From the NCBI RefSeq assembly GCF_000411255.1, contig NZ_KE150412.1, forward strand, positions 1,726,196 through 1,790,195: DNA of 64,000 bases, in the 5' to 3' direction. The notes under the pieces were generated by a model. The model saw nothing but the letters and a program-made list of their open reading frames with translations, was not told the origin of the DNA and did no database searches. Shown piece after piece: positions 36,654 through 45,913 of this stretch; the first letter of the stretch is position 1, and each line of letters starts with the position of its first letter. Both the position numbers and the translations under genes were made by a program. This DNA is from Paenibacillus sp. HGH0039 (GTDB taxonomy: Bacteria; Bacillota; Bacilli; Paenibacillales; NBRC-103111).

Positions 36654-36680
36654 TAAAAAAAGCTCCAGCGCTTACGCTGA
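36654..36680 (-). terminator. Second intrinsic terminator in the cbi leader, just before cbiH60
   Basis: Minus-strand hairpin CAGCG-TAAG-CGCTG followed by GAGC and seven T residues, ending about 22 bp before the cbiH60 start. The stem is short, so it may be a weak attenuator. Confidence 0.6.
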
Positions 36681-36796
36681 ACAACCGTTATCAAGCAGTC
36701 CGGCCTTCCTGTCCGCTTCGTACAGGCGGCCTTCTATATGCACGGCAGTGCGCCTTCCGGCGGCCTGCCGTTTGCCTTCCCGTCTCGTCCGGACAA

Positions 36797-36836
36797 TAAA
36801 AAAAAGCATTTCCACCCTCTTCGGATAGAAATGCTT
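36797..36836 (-). terminator. Strong intrinsic terminator in the cbi leader
   Basis: Minus-strand AAGCATTTCTATCC pairs with GGGTGGAAATGCTT (14 positions with wobbles, loop GAAGA) followed by seven T residues. It lies about 170 nt after the B12 box and before cbiH60, so it must be bypassed for operon expression. The region between B12 box and here has a GGGAGG and a 77-codon frame (36734-36967) that I do not accept as a gene. Confidence 0.8.
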
Positions 36837-37003
36837 CGAACTTTCGAGCCATTAAGCGGGAATATCCCGCATATGCTTCCAACCCGCACAGTCGCCGGCC
36901 CCGGGCAGTCTTGTACGCCCACGTTCCGGCAAGCCGCCGTTGGCAGCGATTCAGCCGTTCTCAACACCTCCCTAAATCCTCGTAGGTTATCTAGTGTTAT
37001 TTA

Positions 37004-37215
37004 AACAGGCAGGTCTCCTGGCTCGGAGCTTTCTTCGGCGCCTTCCCGGAAAATCCAGTGACGTTCATGCCGAAAAAAATTTTCCCCTGCGATTGCAGGG
37101 GGCTCCTTACAGTGGCGGGTCCGCGTCGGTCTTTCACCGAACTTCCCGTTTTAAGCCGAACCCGCTTCTTATGGACTGTCTGATCCGTTCGAATGGGCTC
37201 CGCACCTGTTTTTAC
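37004..37215 (-). promoter_or_regulatory. Cobalamin (adenosylcobalamin) riboswitch
   Basis: On the minus strand the B12 box AGCCAGGAGACCTGCCTG lies at 37006-37023. The conserved core GCCACTGTAAGG lies at 37105-37116, in the right order and distance. Upstream, ACAGGTGCGGAGCCC marks the 5' part. It sits between the alpha-glucosidase gene and the cobalamin operon, on the operon strand. Ligand-bound riboswitch normally represses B12 synthesis. Downstream the transcript holds two terminators before cbiH60. Confidence 0.95.
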
Positions 37216-37237
37216 CATATTCGATTGTGTTCTGTTC

Positions 37238-37267
37238 ATCATAACATCCGGTCAAAGAACTTGTCTA
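37238..37267 (-). promoter_or_regulatory. Sigma-A-like promoter of the cobalamin operon
   Basis: TAGACA and TATGAT are separated by 18 bp on the minus strand, about 20 bp before the riboswitch 5' end. It lies just downstream of the alpha-glucosidase stop codon at 37287. Confidence 0.65.
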
Positions 37268-37286
37268 TGCCGATAAAACGCCCCCC

Positions 37287-38975
37287 TCAACCGAGCAGAT
37301 AAACTCTGGCTTCATAAGGCCGCAGTTTGAGGACGCCGGTATCCTCGACGGAGACGGGATCGTAATTTGAAATGAGAAGTTCCGCGTCCTTCCCCTCTCC
37401 CAGCTCTTCCGGCCATCTAAACTCCGGCGTTCCGTCGAAAAAGTTCAGAATCACCAGCAGCTTCTCCCCGTTCAGCGTCCGCGTATACGCATAAATTTCC
37501 GTGTCCAACGGAAGCAGAAGCTTGTATTCGCCGTAAACGATGACGGGATGCTTTTTGCGAAGCGCGATTAGGCTGCGGTAGTAGTGGTAGACGGACTGCG
37601 GATCGGCTGCCGCTGCCGCCGCATTGACCCCGGGATAATTCGGGTTGACCTTGATCCACGGTTCCCCCGTCGTAAATCCGGCGTTTGCCGTGTCATCCCA
37701 CTGCATGGGGGTGCGGGCGTTGTCCCGGCTTTTTTTCCAGATCGCCTTCATGACTTCGTCCTGGGGCTTGCCGAGCAGCTTGGCCTGCTTGTAGTAATTG
37801 ATCGTTTCCACATCGCGGTAATCGCCGATCAGATCGAATTCGACATTGGTCATGCCGATTTCTTCCCCCTGAAAAATATACGGCGTCCCCTCCAGCGTCA
37901 GGAGAAACGCAGCCAGCATTTTCGCGGATTCCACCCGGTACCGGCCTTCATCTCCGAACCTCGAAACGGGACGGGGCTGATCGTGATTGCCGAGATAGTT
38001 GGCGTTCCAGCCTTTGCCGTGAAGGACCGTCTGCCAGCGGCTCATCACCTTTTTCAGCTCCAGCAGGGTCCACGGCTTCGACTCCCATTTGCCCGTCCCG
38101 GCGGAAGCCGCATCCAGATTCATATGCTCGAACTGGAAAACCATGTTCAGCTCATGGCGCTCGTCCCCCACGTAATCCAGCGCCTGCTCCGGACCCAGTC
38201 CGGATGTTTCGCCGACCGTCATGATGTCATAGTTAAACAGCACCCGGTCATTGAGTTTGTGCAGCAGCGTATGTACCTTTTCCAGGTTCGAAAAAAGCTG
38301 GTAAGCCTGCACAACGGGCAAATGCCGAGGATTATCGGCATCCGGCAGCCCCTGCGCTTTTACGATATGAGCGATGGCATCGAAGCGGAAACCGTCGACT
38401 CCCTTGCCTAGCCACCATTGCACCATTCTGAAAAGCTCGTCGACCATTTCGTCGTTCTCCCAGTTGAGGTCGGGCTGATGCTTCGAATACAGATGCATGT
38501 AATACTCATCCGTCTCCGGGTCGTGCTCCCAGACGCTTCCGCTGAAGTAGGACTCCCAGTTGTTCGGGAAGAGCCCCTCTCTCCCCTTCCTCCAGATATA
38601 ATAGTCGCGTTTGGGATTGTCCCTGGAAGAACGCGATTCTTTAAACCAGGCATGCTGATCGGAGGTATGATTCAGCACAAGATCCATCATGATTTTCAGC
38701 CCGCGCTTGCGCGCTTCCAGAAGCAGCTCGTCAAAATCCTCCATCGTGCCGTACTGCGGATCGATCTCGTAATAATCGCTGATATCGTAGCCGTTGTCGG
38801 CGCCCGGCGAGCGGTAAACGGGACACAGCCAGATGACGTTGACGCCAAGCTCCGCGAGATAATCCAGCTTGGAAATGATCCCGCGCAGGTCCCCTCGGCC
38901 GTCCCCGTCCGAATCCTTGAAGCTGGACGGATAAATTTGGTACACGACACTTTCTTTCCACCATGTTTGGTTCAT
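37287..38975 (-). CDS. GH13 alpha-glucosidase / oligo-1,6-glucosidase family
   Basis: 562 residues; GAGGAGA precedes the ATG. It begins WWKESVVYQIYPSSFKDSDGDG, typical of the GH13 oligo-1,6-glucosidase/alpha-glucosidase group. Catalytic residues are visible: nucleophile Asp199 in GFRFDAIAHI, acid/base Glu256 in MTVGETSG, and Asp332 in NHDQPRP; region V QPDLN is present. Ala200 follows the nucleophile, where 1,6-specific enzymes tend to carry Val, so alpha-1,4 activity is possible. No signal peptide, so it is cytosolic. It lies 19 bp after the glucose dehydrogenase gene, and together they may release and oxidise glucose. Confidence 0.92.
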   Translation of the reverse strand: MNQTWWKESVVYQIYPSSFKDSDGDGRGDLRGIISKLDYLAELGVNVIWLCPVYRSPGADNGYDISDYYEIDPQYGTMEDFDELLLEARKRGLKIMMDLVLNHTSDQHAWFKESRSSRDNPKRDYYIWRKGREGLFPNNWESYFSGSVWEHDPETDEYYMHLYSKHQPDLNWENDEMVDELFRMVQWWLGKGVDGFRFDAIAHIVKAQGLPDADNPRHLPVVQAYQLFSNLEKVHTLLHKLNDRVLFNYDIMTVGETSGLGPEQALDYVGDERHELNMVFQFEHMNLDAASAGTGKWESKPWTLLELKKVMSRWQTVLHGKGWNANYLGNHDQPRPVSRFGDEGRYRVESAKMLAAFLLTLEGTPYIFQGEEIGMTNVEFDLIGDYRDVETINYYKQAKLLGKPQDEVMKAIWKKSRDNARTPMQWDDTANAGFTTGEPWIKVNPNYPGVNAAAAAADPQSVYHYYRSLIALRKKHPVIVYGEYKLLLPLDTEIYAYTRTLNGEKLLVILNFFDGTPEFRWPEELGEGKDAELLISNYDPVSVEDTGVLKLRPYEARVYLLG

Positions 38976-38994
38976 GTGAATTCTCTCCTCTCCC

Positions 38995-39834
<840 letters not shown>

Positions 39835-39861
39835 TTAAACGTTTTAGAAGGAAAAAACGCA

Positions 39862-39905
39862 TAAAAAAGAACAAACCCCGGCTGCAAGCAGCCTGGAGTT
39901 TGTTC
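39862..39905 (-). terminator. Intrinsic terminator after the YjcZ-like gene
   Basis: Minus-strand GAACAAACTCCAGGCTGC pairs with its near-complement around TTGC and runs into TTTTTT, 48 bp after the stop codon of the YjcZ-like gene. Confidence 0.9.
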
Positions 39906-39952
39906 ATGAACGCTTACGGCCGTTAACCCGGCCGACGGAACTTATAAGGAAA

Positions 39953-40120
39953 TTAGTACAGGAACGTGCGGGAGATAATAACCAGCAGAATGAACAGAAC
40001 CAGAATGGCACCTACGCTCGTGCCTATGCCCCCGTATCCGCCGTAGCCTCCGCCTCCGTATCCTACTCCGCCTACTCCGCCTACTCCGCCTATTCCGCCT
40101 ACTCCTCCAACATAACCCAT
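39953..40120 (-). CDS. YjcZ-family sporulation micro-protein, Gly-rich
   Basis: 55 residues from ATG 40120 with GAGAGGGG upstream. The N-terminal 30 residues are almost all Gly, Val, Ile and Tyr (repeats of VGG and YGG) encoded by a 9-nt-like tandem pattern. The C terminus is the hydrophobic helix VGAILVLFILLVIISRTFLY, near identical to that of the 16725-16820 paralogue. It is likely a small spore membrane or coat-associated protein; no function is established. Confidence 0.85.
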   Translation of the reverse strand: MGYVGGVGGIGGVGGVGGVGYGGGGYGGYGGIGTSVGAILVLFILLVIISRTFLY

Positions 40121-40252
40121 CTTTCGTATCCCCTCTCGGTGAGTTAATGTCTTACCGTACACTATATGTAGTTCCGCTAAGATGGAGTGGATGTCAGCCC
40201 GCATTCGGTTAAATTGAGCGATACACCGTCGGTGCTGCCGTCCTCCGGGGCG

Positions 40253-41116
40253 TTACAAGCGCTTTTTTAACGTGAACACCGTCAGCTCGGGCCTGCACCA
40301 GAACCTGACGGGGTGCATCGTCATGCCGATGCCCCGGTTCGTGTACACGTGCAGCTTGCCGCCGCCGAGTTTGTACAAGCCGTCGACATACTTCCGTCCG
40401 TACATCGGCGTCGTAATCGCGCCGTAGAACGGCAGCCGGACCTGCCCCCCATGGCTGTGCCCGGACAACTGCATATCGACCGGCGCTTCCAGCGCGATAT
40501 CCGCGAAATCCGGGGCGTGGGACAGCAGGAGCACGAAGTCGTCTCGGCGTACGCCTTTCAGCGCCCGGTTCAGATCGGGGCGGCCTTCCCACATGTCATC
40601 GACGCCGGCCACCCGGATCAGCGCCTTGTCTTTGCCGACCGCGACGGACCGGTTCGTGAGCAGCTCGAAGCCTCCCGGCTTCAGCACCTTCTCCGTCTCC
40701 CCGGGTGAGCCGTAATAATCGTGATTGCCGAGTACCGCGAATTTACCCAGCGGTGCCTTGAGTGCCGCCAATGCCTGACTGACTGCGGAAGCGTCGTACA
40801 CGCGGTAATCGTACAAATCGCCGGTGAAGCACAGCAAATCCGGCTTGAGCGCGTTGATCATGTCCACAAGCTGCGGCAGATCTCCGGGCGCCAGATAGGG
40901 TCCGACGTGAACATCGCTGAACTGGACGACACGTACGCCATCGAACGCCTGCGGCAGCCGTTCCAGCTCCAGCCGGACATGCTTGGTGCGGATCCAGTGC
41001 GGTTCGGCAAACCGCGCGTATCCGTAGGAAACAAAAGGGGCTGCCAACAAAGCGCCTGCCAGAAATTTGCCTTTTGCCAGAAAGGCTCTGCGTGTCATCT
41101 TCGGATTGGGGTCCAT
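40253..41116 (-). CDS. Tat-exported metallophosphoesterase (YkuE-like)
   Basis: 287 residues; AAGGAAA precedes the ATG. The N terminus MTRRAFLAKGKFLAGALLAA is a twin-arginine signal (RRAFL). Metal-binding motifs of calcineurin-like phosphoesterases follow: FSDVHVG, FTGDLYDYR, LGNHDYYG, LLLSHAPDF and LSGHSHGGQVRLP. B. subtilis YkuE, a Tat-exported, wall-associated phosphodiesterase-type protein, is the closest well-known relative. It would act outside the membrane with two bound metals. The substrate is not predictable. It is monocistronic and divergent from the gntR operon. Confidence 0.9.
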   Translation of the reverse strand: MDPNPKMTRRAFLAKGKFLAGALLAAPFVSYGYARFAEPHWIRTKHVRLELERLPQAFDGVRVVQFSDVHVGPYLAPGDLPQLVDMINALKPDLLCFTGDLYDYRVYDASAVSQALAALKAPLGKFAVLGNHDYYGSPGETEKVLKPGGFELLTNRSVAVGKDKALIRVAGVDDMWEGRPDLNRALKGVRRDDFVLLLSHAPDFADIALEAPVDMQLSGHSHGGQVRLPFYGAITTPMYGRKYVDGLYKLGGGKLHVYTNRGIGMTMHPVRFWCRPELTVFTLKKRL

Positions 41117-41234
41117 CGTGTTTCCTTTTCCTTTCTCCGGTTTCGTTTGTACTTGATCTTAACATGTCTCCGGCCGGAAGGCCAAAAACGCAACTTTTCT
41201 TCTCCAGCACCGTTAAGGCTCCGGAAAAATCCGG

Positions 41235-41294
41235 TTGACAAAACCTCTTTATCCTCTTTATTGTACTAAGTGTATTACGTTAAATAGTACACTT
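41235..41294 (+). promoter_or_regulatory. Promoter and GntR-type operator of the ABC exporter operon
   Basis: TTGACA and TATTGT with 18-bp spacing (41235-41264), followed at 41268-41294 by the dyad AAGTGTA-N13-TACACTT. A second overlapping dyad, TGTACTA/TAGTACA, uses the flanks. The dyad sits just after the -10, 74 bp before the gntR start, as expected for autorepression by the encoded GntR regulator. Confidence 0.7.
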
Positions 41295-41367
41295 TAAATT
41301 TTACCCGCCCTATCGACACCACGAGTTCTTCATCCTACTAACCGCCAAGAAAGGGGTGCCTCCTCCG

Positions 41368-41745
41368 ATGATCAAAATCAACGAGCGAAGCGAACTTCCC
41401 ATATACGAACAAATCATACTAGGAATGAAAGAACTCATACTCAAGGGGGCGCTGCGGCAGGGAGACCGTCTGCCCTCTGTCCGGGAACTCTCCGCCGCGG
41501 TCCTCGTCAATCCGAATACGGTCAGCAAGGCTTACCAGGAACTGGAGCGCCAGGGCATCATCGAAACGCTGCGCGGTAAAGGCACCTTTGTCGCCAAGCC
41601 ATCTTCACCGGGTATGGAAAAAGAGCGCCTTGAGAAGTTCCGCTCCACTTTCCGTCAGCTTCTTGTCGAAGCCACTTATCTCGGAATCGGTGCCGACCAG
41701 ATCAAAGGCTGGACCGAACAATTTTACAAAGAAATCAAGGAGTAA
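41368..41745 (+). CDS. GntR family regulator, YtrA-type
   Basis: 125 residues from ATG 41368 (AAGGGGTG, 9-nt spacing). The winged-helix domain is typical: PIYEQIILGMKELILKGALRQGDRLPSVRELSAAVLVNPNTVSKAYQELERQGIIET, then GKGTFVA. A short C-terminal helical tail replaces a ligand domain, which is the YtrA/YhcF subfamily layout, usually linked with ABC transporters. The ATPase gene starts 13 bp downstream, so it very likely represses its own operon through the AAGTGTA-N13-TACACTT dyad. The inducer is unknown; related systems respond to cell-wall antibiotics. Confidence 0.92.
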   Translation: MIKINERSELPIYEQIILGMKELILKGALRQGDRLPSVRELSAAVLVNPNTVSKAYQELERQGIIETLRGKGTFVAKPSSPGMEKERLEKFRSTFRQLLVEATYLGIGADQIKGWTEQFYKEIKE

Positions 41746-41758
41746 AGGAGTATCAATT

Positions 41759-42649
41759 ATGCTAAACGTTGAAGCTCTCAGCAAACGCATCGACGGGCAT
41801 CCTGTCCTGGAAGATATCCGGTTCGAGCTCGGCCAAGGCTCCATCGCCGCGCTCGTCGGCCGCAACGGAGCCGGCAAAACCACCCTGCTCCGGACCCTTG
41901 CCGGCATTCTGGACCCGGACCACGGAGAAGTCCGATGGGAAGGCCGTTCGATTCACGAGCATCCCGATGCCAAGCGGAATATCGTATATGTCCCCGATTC
42001 CCTTGATATGCTGGGAGGCTACACGGCCAAGGATTGCGCGGACCTTTATCGTCTTGCCTATCCCGACTTCGAGCCGGTTTATTTTGCGGACCAGCTCCGC
42101 AGATTTCATCTTCCGGAGCGCAAAAAAATCCGCACCTTCTCAAAAGGCATGAAGGCGCTTATGGGCATACTTCTCGCTTTTTCGTCGAAAGCCAGCCTCA
42201 TTCTCCTCGATGAACCAACGAACGGTCTGGATTCGATCGTCCGCAAGCAGGTGCTTTCCTTCCTGGTCGAAGAAGTCGCGGGCGGGAGCACGTCCGTTCT
42301 CATTTCGTCCCATCAGTTGCAGGAACTGGAGCGCATCGCGGACACGGTCGTCATGATCCGGGAAGGAAAGCTGGAGTCCGTCTCCTCTCTGGAGGAAACC
42401 AAAGGAGCCCTGCATAAGCTGCAGGTCGTGTTCAACGGAGAGCCGCCGGGGGATTTCCTGAGTCTGCCTCAGGTGAGAGTCGCAAGCCATGTGGGCGGCG
42501 TTTATACGCTCCTCCTGCTCCAGGACGATTCGGGGCAAACTCTCCAGCATCTTCAACACCTGAATCCGCTGCTGGTCGATCGGCTTCCCATCCAATTGGA
42601 AGATGTATTTGAATACCGTCTGGGAGAGGGTGACGAACATGTTGTCTAA
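41759..42649 (+). CDS. ABC transporter ATP-binding protein
   Basis: 296 residues from ATG 41759 (AAGGAG upstream). Walker A is GRNGAGKTT, Walker B is LILLDEPTNGLD, and the switch His is in SSHQLQELERIADTV. The signature loop is degenerate, TFSKGMKAL, as often seen in YtrB/BcrA-like exporters. About 80 C-terminal residues beyond the ATPase domain resemble the extension of this group. It would power the membrane protein encoded by the next gene, which overlaps by 11 bp. Confidence 0.93.
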   Translation: MLNVEALSKRIDGHPVLEDIRFELGQGSIAALVGRNGAGKTTLLRTLAGILDPDHGEVRWEGRSIHEHPDAKRNIVYVPDSLDMLGGYTAKDCADLYRLAYPDFEPVYFADQLRRFHLPERKKIRTFSKGMKALMGILLAFSSKASLILLDEPTNGLDSIVRKQVLSFLVEEVAGGSTSVLISSHQLQELERIADTVVMIREGKLESVSSLEETKGALHKLQVVFNGEPPGDFLSLPQVRVASHVGGVYTLLLLQDDSGQTLQHLQHLNPLLVDRLPIQLEDVFEYRLGEGDEHVV

Positions 42650-43667
42650 AGCACTGTGGAAAAAAGACTACAAGCAAGCCAAGCTGCTGCTATGGCTTAT
42701 GCCTGCGGCAGGGTTTCTGTTTCTGGTTTTTAGCCGGATGAACGACTTGATTTTTAATCCAATGAACATTAAATGGAAGCTGCTTTTTATGCGTGAGCAT
42801 CCGGAAAACGCCACGATATACGGAAATGAGTTTATTCACTACCGGATTGCGCTTGCCGTCCTGGCACTGGGAGCCGCGGTCCTGCTTATTGGCATGGAGC
42901 GGCGCGGCCTTCATCAGGATTTCACCTTTTCGCTGCCGTTCAAACGCACTCAAATTTACTGGAACAAATGGCTTCTGGGCATTATTTTTATCCTCGGATC
43001 GGTTCTCCTCACGAACGCACTGGATATTGTCGTGATTCTCTTATCGCCGTTCCATGACTATTTCACTCTGTCTGTCCACGTGCGTGAGATCTTTCGTTCA
43101 ATCCTCATATTAACCGCTTGGTACACCATCGTCCTGTTTGCAGGAACGTTCACGGGCGGGGCTTTGACACAGATTCTTCTAGCCATAGTCGCCGGCGTGC
43201 TGCCGATGGGCCTCAAGAGTATGTTAAGTTCTTTCTTCTCCGTTTACTGGTCCGGATATAGAGAGCTATTACCCCCGGTTGTTAGATCCAATTGGCATTA
43301 TTTAAACCCTCTGGTTCTAGTTACGGACAGCTGGTATCCACCGACTTCGCTTTATCTGTTCGGGATATGTGCGGTTTACATTTTAATTTTCCTGGGGGCC
43401 GGGCTTTACGCTTATTCGAAAAACAAACCGGAGAACAACGGCAAGGCCATTCTTTTTCCCCGCCTGGAACCTTACTTTTTGTGGAGCGTCGTAGTTTGCG
43501 GAGCTTGTTTTGCCGGGCTTGTCGCCAAAAATTTCACTTACGCCTACTATCAATATAAGCAAAACGGCGCGTACGATTATGCCTACTGCTTTGCTTTCCT
43601 CTTGGGCGGAGCTGCGGTTTATTTCATTCTCCGTTTCCTGCTGAAACGCCGTTTCAAATTCATTTGA
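42639..43667 (+). CDS. ABC transporter permease
   Basis: 342 residues from ATG 42639 behind GGGAGAGGG, overlapping the ATPase gene by 11 bp. Hydrophobic helices are clear at about 14-33 and through ALAVLALGAAVLLIGM, WLLGIIFILGSVLLTN, ILILTAWYTIVLFAGTFTGG, ILLAIVAGVLPMGL, LYLFGICAVYILIFLGAGLYA and the C-terminal AYCFAFLLGGAAVYFILRFLL. This two-component ABC layout behind a YtrA-type regulator suggests an exporter or a membrane-stress system. The substrate is unknown. A terminator follows 48 bp after the stop. Confidence 0.87.
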   Translation: MLSKALWKKDYKQAKLLLWLMPAAGFLFLVFSRMNDLIFNPMNIKWKLLFMREHPENATIYGNEFIHYRIALAVLALGAAVLLIGMERRGLHQDFTFSLPFKRTQIYWNKWLLGIIFILGSVLLTNALDIVVILLSPFHDYFTLSVHVREIFRSILILTAWYTIVLFAGTFTGGALTQILLAIVAGVLPMGLKSMLSSFFSVYWSGYRELLPPVVRSNWHYLNPLVLVTDSWYPPTSLYLFGICAVYILIFLGAGLYAYSKNKPENNGKAILFPRLEPYFLWSVVVCGACFAGLVAKNFTYAYYQYKQNGAYDYAYCFAFLLGGAAVYFILRFLLKRRFKFI

Positions 43668-43714
43668 AATCGACTACTGAGATAAAACGAGCACCGCAAA
43701 AACAACCGGAAACA

Positions 43715-43748
43715 GAAAAAACCCGCCAGCCATGCTGACGGGTTTTTC
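43715..43748 (+). terminator. Intrinsic terminator of the GntR-ABC operon
   Basis: AAAAACCCGCCAGC and GCTGACGGGTTTTT pair with a CAT loop, giving T-runs in both directions. Confidence 0.9.
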
Positions 43749-44306
43749 GTATGTTCGTTTTACTGCCTGTAGCGGTTATGTGTCCATCTGCTTCTTCCTG
43801 TGCCATGGCTACTATGGCGGAAAGAAACCCACTGCCGTTTCTATAGAAAATGTCGTTAGTATGCTCATATAGAAGGCTCGAAGAAACGGCCTTGTTTTCT
43901 AGTTCCTAATGATCTCTGAATAAAGAAATGACCAATTAGTGTTCCTAAAACAATGAAAGCCCTGCCTCTCTTTCATCCTTGCGGCTCCGATGACCGCGCC
44001 AGTGTGAATCAAGTAACACGGTAAACAAATTCTTAGGGTTGTTGGAATTTGATTCGGTGGAGGAATGTTATTCATAAAAGAGGAACTAAAAAAGAGGGTT
44101 TAACAATACAATTACATATTATATCATAGACGAATCATTTTTTGCAATACCCAATTTCCATCAGCTGCGCTCATCCGGTTCAAAACACGATTCAGGCGAA
44201 TCCGGCTATAGCGCTGGACAAGCATGTAGGGCACATGCCTTCCCGAACATCCGGAAGGCGACGATACCGCGGCCTGTCCTACCGGCTGACCGATTTGCGG
44301 CAGCAT
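43749..44306. other. AT-rich intergenic gap without a supported gene
   Basis: About 550 bp with visibly lower GC than the flanks, especially 43760-44150. All frames on both strands are short and lack ribosome sites. On the minus strand two short open stretches between 43800 and 43990 are broken by stops and could be a decayed membrane-protein gene, but no family is recognisable. Possible promoter-like TATATT and TATCAT hexamers occur near 44110. Confidence 0.5.
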
Positions 44307-44356
44307 AACCGAAAAGAGCAAGACACCCCTTTAAGGGACGCTTGCTCTTTTCGGTT
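44307..44356 (-). terminator. Intrinsic terminator overlapping the AI-2E transporter stop codon
   Basis: AACCGAAAAGAGCAAG and CTTGCTCTTTTCGGTT form a perfect 16-bp stem around an 18-nt loop with an inner CCC/GGG pair. The distal arm touches the stop codon at 44356. Confidence 0.75.
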
Positions 44357-45390
44357 TAAGCAACGGTTTCTTTTTCACGGGTCACATCCAGTACGTCCAG
44401 CAGGAACATAAAGATCGGAATCCCGATAATCAGTCCCCATACACCCATAAAATGCTCGCAGAAGATGAGGACGATAAAGGTGTAAAACACGGGCAGGTTC
44501 GTTTTGGCGGACATCAGCTTCGGATTCAGCATATAAGCTTCCAGGGCGTGCAGAACAGCGACCAGGACAAGCACATATACCACCATCATGATCCCGTCTA
44601 TGCTGTAAGCAATCGTACAGAGCGGAATCAGGGATACGATGACGCCCGCCACGGGGACGAGGCCCAGCAGGAAAATCATCAGGCCGAGGCCGAACAGCTG
44701 AGGAAAACCGAGAATCCACAGCGCGATAACGGACAGAATACCATTTACGAGCGCAATGAGGAACTGAGCTTCCAGCACTTTACCGAAAGAGTGGACAAAA
44801 CGGCTGCCGAAATAAGCGACCTCTTCGTAAAACGCCGCGATTTTGCTGTCTTTGAACTTCGCGGTAAAGCGGATGATCCTCGGCTTCTCGAGCAGGAAAA
44901 ACAGGCTGAGGAGCAGGGCGATGAACACATGCAGAAGCACTTTTCCGATGTCGGTCACCGATTTGAACACAAAGCCGAATCCCTGATTCATATACTTCGA
45001 GAGCTCGGTCTGTTCAATGTAAGGTTTAATCAGGTTGATGATATAGCTGAGCACCTCATTGTCCTGCGGCTGCGTATAAAATTCATACAGCTGCCTGACG
45101 ACCTGCGATACCTGGACGGCCACGACAGGCAAATACCTGTACATTCCCATCCCCAGCAGCGCCAGAATAACCACGTACAGAATCGCAACGATCCAGCGCC
45201 GGTCCACTCTTATATACCGGTTCAGCCTGGATGAGACGAAAGACTGCATACGATCCATCAGAAAAGCGAAGATGAACGTAAGCAGAATGAGATTGATCAT
45301 ACTCTGCATAGCATAAAGAATAAGGGCAAGCAGGGCGAAGATCAAAATTCTCCGGAAACCTTTGCTTTGAAAATATTGTTTGGTAAACAT
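44356..45390 (-). CDS. AI-2E family transporter (PF01594)
   Basis: 344 residues from ATG 45390 with AGGAG upstream. The N terminus MFTKQYFQSKGFRRILIFALLALILYAMQSMINLILLTFIFAFLMDR and the conserved FGLGLMIFLLGLVPVAGVIVSLIP are typical of the family, as are the final helices with IIGIPIFMFLLDVL. Seven or eight membrane helices are visible. Despite the family name, most Gram-positive members have no shown role in autoinducer-2 export, and some act in Na+/H+ or related ion movement. No quorum-sensing gene is nearby. Substrate unassigned. Confidence 0.9.
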   Translation of the reverse strand: MFTKQYFQSKGFRRILIFALLALILYAMQSMINLILLTFIFAFLMDRMQSFVSSRLNRYIRVDRRWIVAILYVVILALLGMGMYRYLPVVAVQVSQVVRQLYEFYTQPQDNEVLSYIINLIKPYIEQTELSKYMNQGFGFVFKSVTDIGKVLLHVFIALLLSLFFLLEKPRIIRFTAKFKDSKIAAFYEEVAYFGSRFVHSFGKVLEAQFLIALVNGILSVIALWILGFPQLFGLGLMIFLLGLVPVAGVIVSLIPLCTIAYSIDGIMMVVYVLVLVAVLHALEAYMLNPKLMSAKTNLPVFYTFIVLIFCEHFMGVWGLIIGIPIFMFLLDVLDVTREKETVA

Positions 45391-45571
45391 GTGATGGTGT
45401 GCTCCTATCCTCACAAAACTCGGGGCCTTTCCGCCCGCTCTAACTCTCTCTACTATATAACGAAAAGACGGGAATATGGTTCCGGTATTTCAGAACTTTC
45501 AGCAAAAATTGCGGGCGGCACGCCCCTGCCCTTGCGATTATGATAAAAAGTATGAAAAAGGAGGCGGTTTT

Positions 45572-45688
45572 ATGCGGGAACTTCCTGCATTTTTGCGGCA
45601 ATTGCTGCACAACGGCTGGTTCTGGGTCGCTGTGGCGGCAGGCGCGATTGCCGGAAGTTTGGGCTGGCTGCTGTACATGAGGCTCTAG
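45572..45688 (+). CDS. 38-residue single-pass membrane protein
   Basis: From ATG 45572 with AAAGGAGG 7 nt upstream, a very strong ribosome site. The N-terminal amphipathic segment RELPAFLRQLLHNG is followed by one helix, WFWVAVAAGAIAGSLGWLLYM, and RL. Longer frames upstream (from 45476) have no ribosome site. Family unknown. It lies alone in a gap between the AI-2E gene and the PPC-like gene. Confidence 0.6.
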   Translation: MRELPAFLRQLLHNGWFWVAVAAGAIAGSLGWLLYMRL

Positions 45689-45913
45689 TCGGCTTGTTTG
45701 CACCACGACAGCCGGAAAACGGGTATGACTCTTGCTCCTTATACATCCTGTCTAACAATCGGTTTTTCTATACCTCCGGAAAGTGAAAGTTTGATAGAAT
45801 CCGAAGGTTATAAAAAAGCAGCCTGCTCCTTTTGATAAACGGGACTGGTTGTTTTTTTTGCTGCTTGTAGAGCTTAAAAGAGGCAGTGAAGCGGGTATTT
45901 TACAAATACTAAA

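Noticed and set aside
34689..36656. Plus-strand frame of 655 codons opposite cbiH60
   Set aside because: Antisense to a protein with clear methyltransferase and Fe-S motifs; Arg/His-rich composition of a shadow frame.
36734..36967. 77-codon frame between the B12 riboswitch and cbiH60
   Set aside because: The GTG start is too close to GGGAGG, the frame runs through the terminator, and no homologous family is recognised. Kept only as a possible leader peptide in the finding on this region.
40020..40110. Repeat-rich DNA in the Gly-rich YjcZ-like gene
   Set aside because: The pattern is explained by coding for VGG/YGG repeats; no separate element.
44124..44321. Minus-strand frame of 65 codons in the AT-rich gap
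   Set aside because: No ribosome site, no family, and it overlaps the terminator of the AI-2E gene.
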